Assembly: GCA_958413765.1 (NCBI GenBank)
Contig: CATYVH010000010.1
Location: 1 to 60,322, forward strand
DNA: 60,322 nt
Direction: 5' to 3'
Source of the DNA: an uncultured Collinsella sp.
Lineage (GTDB): Bacteria > Actinomycetota > Coriobacteriia > Coriobacteriales > Coriobacteriaceae
A model generated the notes under the pieces. That model saw only the letters and a list, made by a program, of their open reading frames with translations, was not told the DNA's origin and made no database searches. The translations under genes and the position numbers were made by a program. Below, in pieces: positions 57,955-60,322 of this stretch. Numbering within the stretch: position 1 is the stretch's first letter; each line of letters opens with the position of its first letter.

Positions 57955-58608
57955 CTACTTGTCGCCTGCTGCCGCCTTGGCCTCATTGAGGTAGCTATAG
58001 AAGCTGTATTTGGAGATGCCAAAGAACTCGCAGGCGCGCTCGCTCGACTTGGAAATGAGGAAGGCGCCGCGACGGTCGAGGTAGCCGATGGCACGAATGC
58101 GCTCGTCTTTGGTCATGAGCGCCGCGGGCTTGCCCACAAACTGCTCGCACTCGTGCAGCAGGTCCTCGAGCAGGTCGCCGATGTTCTTGGTAATGGGCTC
58201 GGGCTCGGTGTAGCCCGTGCCGCCGGTGCCGGTAAAGGCATCGAGCGAGCGCTCAAAAGCCTTCATGAGCGTAATGTCAAAGTTAATGCCCAAAATGCCG
58301 ACGGGCTTGCCCTCGTCGTTGCGGATAAAGATGGTCGAGGACTTGAGCAGCTTGCCGTCGGTGGTTTTGGTGAGGTACGGCTCGCGGTCGTGCACGTCGG
58401 TGGTGCCCTCGTGCATGGACTCAAACACAATATGGCTGGGGCCGTCACCCAGTTTGCGCCCGCTGACGTGGCCGTTTTCGATCACCACGATGGAGTGGTC
58501 CACGTCCTCGGTCTCCAGATCGTGGACGACGACTTCGCAGTTGGGGCCAAATTGGAGCGCCAGGCCGTGTGCAAGGCGCTTGTAGAACTCAATCTGTGCG
58601 GGGGTCAT
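57955..58608 (-). CDS. YheO-type PAS plus HTH transcriptional regulator 2
   Basis: The 217-aa paralogue of the regulator at 42318 has FGPNCEVVVHDLETEDVDHS and IFIRNDEGKPVGILGINFD in the PAS part and FFGISKYSFYSYLNEAK in the helix-turn-helix. It is divergent from ygeX across 277 bp and is its likely regulator. The shared family suggests that both respond to related ligands of one pathway. Confidence 0.88.
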   Translation of the reverse strand: MTPAQIEFYKRLAHGLALQFGPNCEVVVHDLETEDVDHSIVVIENGHVSGRKLGDGPSHIVFESMHEGTTDVHDREPYLTKTTDGKLLKSSTIFIRNDEGKPVGILGINFDITLMKAFERSLDAFTGTGGTGYTEPEPITKNIGDLLEDLLHECEQFVGKPAALMTKDERIRAIGYLDRRGAFLISKSSERACEFFGISKYSFYSYLNEAKAAAGDK

Positions 58609-58885
58609 GGGTGCCTTCCTAAAAATTAGTTTGGGCTCACTGTGCCATAAACCCCACTTGTTCGCAAATAACGAAATCGTCGCTGTGTTATGTGACCGTT
58701 CGGCGGCGAAAAGGTACCGATTACGGCAACAAACAATTTGTTAGGTTTTCCAATCAAAAAGTGTGATAGAACAGTGCTAACAAACTTTTTGTTTGGCATC
58801 CACATAAAAGTTCAGCCGTGTGAATGGGATCGGGCTGAAACGCGTATGCGGGGGCCGGCAAGAGAGAACTTAAGGAGTTCACCGT
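58609..58885 (+). promoter_or_regulatory. ygeX control region with inverted repeat
   Basis: CAAACAATTTGTTAG (58731-58745) faces CTAACAAACTTTTTGTTTG (about 58777-58795); the two are imperfect reverse complements about 31 bp apart. They are good candidates for binding sites of the divergent YheO-type regulator. The region is AT-rich compared with its neighbours. AAGGAG lies before the ygeX start. Confidence 0.5.
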
Positions 58886-60100
58886 ATGGCCGATAAGATC
58901 CAGTGGGCGGGCAACACGATGCCCAAGAGCGATGACAAGCACTTGGGAATCATGAGCCTCGACCACGTGAAGAAGGCCCGCGCCTTCCACCAGTCGTTCC
59001 CCCAGTACACCGTTACTCCGCTTGCCCGCCTGGACGGCCAGGCCGCGCGCCTGGGCCTGTCCAACCTGTGCGTTAAGGACGAGAGCTATCGCTTTGGCCT
59101 CAACGCCTTTAAGGTCCTGGGCGGCTCGTTTGCCATGGCCAACTACATTGCCGACGAGACCGGCAAGGACGTTGCCGAGTGCACCTTCGATTACCTGACC
59201 TCCGATCAGCTTGCCAAGGACTTTGGCCAGGCCACCTTCTTTACCGCTACCGATGGCAACCATGGCCGTGGCGTGGCATGGGCTGCCAACAAGCTGGGCC
59301 AGAAGGCTGTCGTGCACATGCCCAAGGGTTCCACCAAGCCCCGCTTCGATAACATCGCCGCCGAGGGCGCCACGGTGACCATCGAAGAGGTCAACTACGA
59401 CGAGTGCGTGCGCATGGCCGCCGCCGAGGCCGACGCCTGCGAGCGCGGCGTCATCGTTCAGGATACCGCCTGGGAGGGCTACGAGAAGATCCCGTCCTGG
59501 ATCATGGAGGGCTACGGCACCATGGCTTCCGAGGCTGCCGAGCAGCTGCGCGAGATGGCCATCAACCGCCCGACGCACGTCTTTGTCCAGGCTGGCGTGG
59601 GCTCGCTCGCCGGCGCCGTGGTGGGCTACTTCACCAACCTGTATCCCGATAACCCGCCCACCTTCGTCGTGGTCGAGTGCGCGCCTGCCGCCTGCCTGTA
59701 CAAGGGCGCTGCCGCCGGCGACGGCGATCCGCGCATCGTGGACGGCGACATGCCCTCCATCATGGCCGGCCTGTGCTGCGGCGAGCCCAACATCCTGGGT
59801 TGGGATATCCTGCGCAACCACACCACCGCCTTCGTGTCCTGCCCCGACTGGGTCACCGCTCGCGGCATGCGCACCCTGGGCGCTCCCGAGAAGGGCGACC
59901 CGCGCGTTATCTCCGGCGAGTCCGGCGCCGTGACCACCGGTCTGGTCGAGACCCTTATGCTCGATCCCGAGTACGCCGAGCTCAAGGAGCTCATCGGCCT
60001 GGACAAGACGAGCTCCGTGCTCTGCTTCTCCACGGAAGGCGACACGGACCCCGACCAGTATCGCCGCATTGTTTGGGAAGGCGAATATCCGACCTGCTAA
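58886..60100 (+). CDS. ygeX: Diaminopropionate ammonia-lyase
   Basis: The 404-aa PLP enzyme has the cofactor Lys in RFGLNAFKVLGGS and the phosphate-binding region FTATDGNHGRGVAWAA. EVNYDECVR and TAWEGYEKIPSWIMEGYGTM are typical of YgeX. It converts 2,3-diaminopropionate to pyruvate and ammonia. In gut bacteria it belongs to the anaerobic urate-degradation gene set together with ygfK, ssnA and xdhD. RidA (41832) can remove the aminoacrylate it releases. GAACTTAAGGAG precedes the ATG. Confidence 0.93.
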   Translation: MADKIQWAGNTMPKSDDKHLGIMSLDHVKKARAFHQSFPQYTVTPLARLDGQAARLGLSNLCVKDESYRFGLNAFKVLGGSFAMANYIADETGKDVAECTFDYLTSDQLAKDFGQATFFTATDGNHGRGVAWAANKLGQKAVVHMPKGSTKPRFDNIAAEGATVTIEEVNYDECVRMAAAEADACERGVIVQDTAWEGYEKIPSWIMEGYGTMASEAAEQLREMAINRPTHVFVQAGVGSLAGAVVGYFTNLYPDNPPTFVVVECAPAACLYKGAAAGDGDPRIVDGDMPSIMAGLCCGEPNILGWDILRNHTTAFVSCPDWVTARGMRTLGAPEKGDPRVISGESGAVTTGLVETLMLDPEYAELKELIGLDKTSSVLCFSTEGDTDPDQYRRIVWEGEYPTC

Positions 60101-60175
60101 TCGTTGGGCGGCGCAACGCGCCGCGCCAAATTCCTATTAGACCCCCCTATGTCCTGCAGATGCATGAACCCGGGA

Positions 60176-60293
60176 GGCGGAGCGATACCTATTTGCTCCG
60201 TCGCGAGTTCCGCACGCAAAGGAAAGCACTTAATGTGCTTTCCGTCTTGCGCAGGACTGTCTGAGCAGCGGAGTAAATAGGTATCGCTCCGCC
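60176..60293. repeat. Constant-core variable-arm hairpin element, copy 4
   Basis: Arms 60176-60200 and 60269-60293 pair over 25 bp with one mismatch; their sequence is unrelated to the other copies. The 68-nt core (60201-60268) has the same apical stem as copy 1; near its end GGACTGTCTGAGCAG replaces GGACTGTAGAGCAG. It lies ~75 bases after ygeX. The final 29 bases of the window hold nothing recognisable. Confidence 0.92.
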
Positions 60294-60322
60294 ACCTCAC
60301 AGGTAGATTCCTTCGTTTGAAA

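Noticed and set aside
1..60322. tRNA or rRNA genes
   Set aside because: Reading both strands by eye gave no cloverleaf with a TTCGA T-arm and no rRNA signature; a short tRNA could still be missed without a scan.

Overview
The window looks like the chromosome of a Collinsella-type gut anaerobe (Coriobacteriia, Actinomycetota). The grounds are moderately high GC, TTG and GTG starts on core genes, the style of the ribosomal and FAS II proteins, and Coriobacteria-like catabolic modules. This is a judgement from remembered family sequences; no search was run.

Layout. (1) 1-6240: the 3' end of rpoC, a small ECF sigma factor plus membrane partner cassette, then rpsL-rpsG-fusA-rpsJ with no tuf. (2) 6295-19650: birA divergent from a complete type II fatty-acid cluster fabH-acpP-fabK-fabD-fabG-fabF-accB-fabZ-accC-accDA, with AccD and AccA fused into one protein, then an orphan PTS EIIC, a cation efflux protein and a histidine phosphatase. 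This block separates rpsJ from the rest of the S10 operon. (3) 20101-25949: rplC-rplD-rplW-rplB-rpsS-rplV-rpsC-rplP-rpmC-rpsQ-rplN-rplX, closed by a terminator; the usual rplE and following genes are absent. (4) 25950-36100: an accessory stretch bounded by decayed fragments (IS3 transposase, MTA/SAH nucleosidase, IS200 transposase, DegV). It carries a LevR-like regulator, a mannose-family PTS (B, C, D, A), a GH172/DUF2961 enzyme and a ROK fructokinase-like protein, which together suggest import and cleavage of a fructose-containing disaccharide. (5) 36139-42209: oxidoreductase, DeoR regulator, pseudouridine synthase, U32 peptidase and RidA. (6) 42318-52702: a YheO-type regulator divergent from an NCS2 purine permease, then ssnA, ygfK, a polyferredoxin and an xdhD-like molybdenum hydroxylase. 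With ygeX at 58886 and its own YheO-type regulator, this is a partial anaerobic purine/urate breakdown locus. (7) 52703-58600: a PD-(D/E)XK/AbiEi-like protein bracketed by two arrays of a 62-bp palindromic repeat, a possible tiny hydrophobic peptide gene, a DEDDh exonuclease and two proteins of unknown function.

The most unusual content is intergenic. Four copies of a hairpin element share a constant 68-69-nt core but have copy-specific, nearly perfectly complementary outer arms, and their apical stems covary. Three further repeat families occur: 15-bp motifs alternating in orientation every 40 bp inside 33-bp inverted repeats (38.0-38.4 kb), the paired 62-bp arrays around the AbiEi-like gene, and several small palindromes with GGGACAG or GGGACGG in the loop. 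The ECF cassette is bounded by perfect 28-bp inverted repeats. These are the best candidates for undescribed biology here.
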